From positions 1 to 64,000 of the forward strand of contig JAKSOT010000001.1 in NCBI GenBank assembly GCA_024405455.1: a stretch of DNA of 64,000 nt, written 5' to 3'. The DNA is from Akkermansia sp. GTDB lineage: Bacteria > Verrucomicrobiota > Verrucomicrobiia > Verrucomicrobiales > Akkermansiaceae. Of the stretch, positions 63,267 to 64,000 are shown piece by piece; positions within the stretch are counted from its first letter, which is position 1, and every line of letters starts with the position of its first letter. The position numbers and the translations under genes are program-made. The notes under the pieces were generated by a model. That model had not been told where the DNA came from, did not search any database, and was given only the letters and a program-made list of their open reading frames with translations.

Positions 63267-63316
63267 TCCTAATCCTAATCTTAATCCTAATCCTAATTCC
63301 CCTGTGTATACAGGGG
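63261..63316. repeat. Telomere-like hexamer repeats, site 2, with hairpin
   Basis: CCTAAT units (63261-63300) run into a hairpin CCCCTG TGTATA CAGGGG (63299-63316) between the convergent rlmN and lysozyme-like genes. The hairpin may end both transcripts. Confidence 0.65.
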
Positions 63317-63326
63317 GGGGCCAGGC

Positions 63327-63776
63327 TCACTTCCCCTCCTGCGCGGGCTGGGTTGCCTGTTCGCCGTAGGCCTCAAGGGAGCCGTGGCGGCCGGAGCGGA
63401 TGGCGGCCATGTGGGCGTTCACCTGGCGGGCCCAGCCGCCCACGGTGCAGTACACGCGGCCAATCTGCGCGGTGGTCACGCGCCCGCGCGCCTTGTAGTT
63501 GCCCAGGATGCGCCCCAAATCGGCCACGCATTCCTCCTTGGTCTCGTACTTGCGCTGGCCGCGGCGCCCCATGATGCCGGCCAGGTTGTTCTTGTGGCGG
63601 GCGGCGTGGGACTGCGCGTGCCCGGACTCGTGGCGGATGATCGCCTCCATGAGCACGGGGTCGATTCCGTTCTCGTCCGCCGCCGCCTTGATGGCGGGAC
63701 GCAGGTCGGAAACGGTGTCCGCATACACGGATGCGCACATCATAATTCCGAACGTTATGGCGAAGATTCCTTTCAT
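63327..63776 (-). CDS. Secreted lysozyme/transglycosylase-like protein
   Basis: 149 residues from ATG 63776; a Met five codons earlier would weaken the signal peptide (MKGIFAITFGIMMCASVYA). The mature part has NGIDPVLMEAIIRHESGHAQSHAARHKNNLAGIMG, with the Glu of an SLT/goose-lysozyme-like fold (ES motif), and IGRVYCTVGGWARQVNAHM. It probably trims peptidoglycan in the periplasm or acts as a secreted lysozyme. No phage genes adjoin. Confidence 0.75.
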   Translation of the reverse strand: MKGIFAITFGIMMCASVYADTVSDLRPAIKAAADENGIDPVLMEAIIRHESGHAQSHAARHKNNLAGIMGRRGQRKYETKEECVADLGRILGNYKARGRVTTAQIGRVYCTVGGWARQVNAHMAAIRSGRHGSLEAYGEQATQPAQEGK

Positions 63777-64000
63777 GGCCGCGCGCAACATACGCCATCA
63801 CCCCCTTTTTGTCAAGTGTTAGACCGCATTTTTTAGTATCATATATTTATTTTCCAAGCATGCACATTTAATGAATAATCATACTTTTAATTTTTGCAAT
63901 GCATTTATTTACAATATTTACATAAAATGCTAGTTGTTATCATTTCAACATTGATTCCCCATGCGCGGACATGACACAACGGCGCGGAATTTTCCATTAA
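63777..64000. other. AT-rich end region without a recognised gene
   Basis: From about 63825 the sequence turns very AT-rich compared with everything in the last 14 kb. No open frame, RNA fold or clear promoter was found; it may be the upstream region of a gene beyond the window. Confidence 0.4.

Overview
The window is chromosomal DNA of a GC-rich bacterium, most likely a Verrucomicrobiota member close to Akkermansiaceae. The clues are a giant beta-helix surface protein ending in a PEP-CTERM sorting tail (VPEPTTGTLS...RRRKHN), the large 580-residue form of IspG, a fused SecDF, near absence of Shine-Dalgarno sequences, and promoters that place the transcription start on or next to the start codon. 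The lineage is inferred; no rRNA gene is present.

Layout. 1-10.7 kb is mostly housekeeping: the end of an iron-dependent alcohol dehydrogenase, speA, a lipase-like lipoprotein, a conserved unknown protein, tRNA-Arg(ACG), tmRNA, ispG, a secreted protein and a DinG-type helicase. 10.7-36.6 kb is an accessory/defence island, broken up by copies of a multi-hairpin intergenic repeat. It holds an AT-rich operon of a radical SAM enzyme plus dptF-dptG-dptH (the phosphorothioate-dependent restriction module, with no dnd modification genes in view); a candidate structured RNA; a Cys-rich protein; a three-gene cassette of AAA+ ATPases and an ankyrin protein; a McrB/LlaJI-like restriction pair with a divergent STAS-GHKL protein; a tiny Sel1 protein; and a DUF4143 ATPase preceded by 33-bp tandem repeats. 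36.6-50.6 kb carries an M16 peptidase, the PEP-CTERM protein, an orphan phage-like protein, secDF with two small downstream genes, and a UDP-glucose dehydrogenase. 50.7-58.3 kb is a second accessory island, a tight five-gene operon: membrane-anchored GrpE-like protein, papain-like C39-type peptidase, two different dynamin-like GTPases, and an Hsp70 whose substrate-binding domain is replaced by Sel1 repeats and an unknown C-terminus. 58.3-63.3 kb is a housekeeping run (nnrD/E, ribH, a long NusB, ftsY, rlmN), followed by a secreted lysozyme-like protein and an AT-rich end.

Most promising as undescribed systems are (1) the GrpE/C39/dynamin/dynamin/Hsp70-Sel1 operon, (2) the AAA+/AAA+-AAA+/ankyrin cassette, with a shared unnamed N-terminal module, a 405-bp exact internal duplication and an inverted Walker B acid pair, and (3) the orphan DptFGH module led by a radical SAM gene. 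All functional statements are inferred from sequence; no database search was run.
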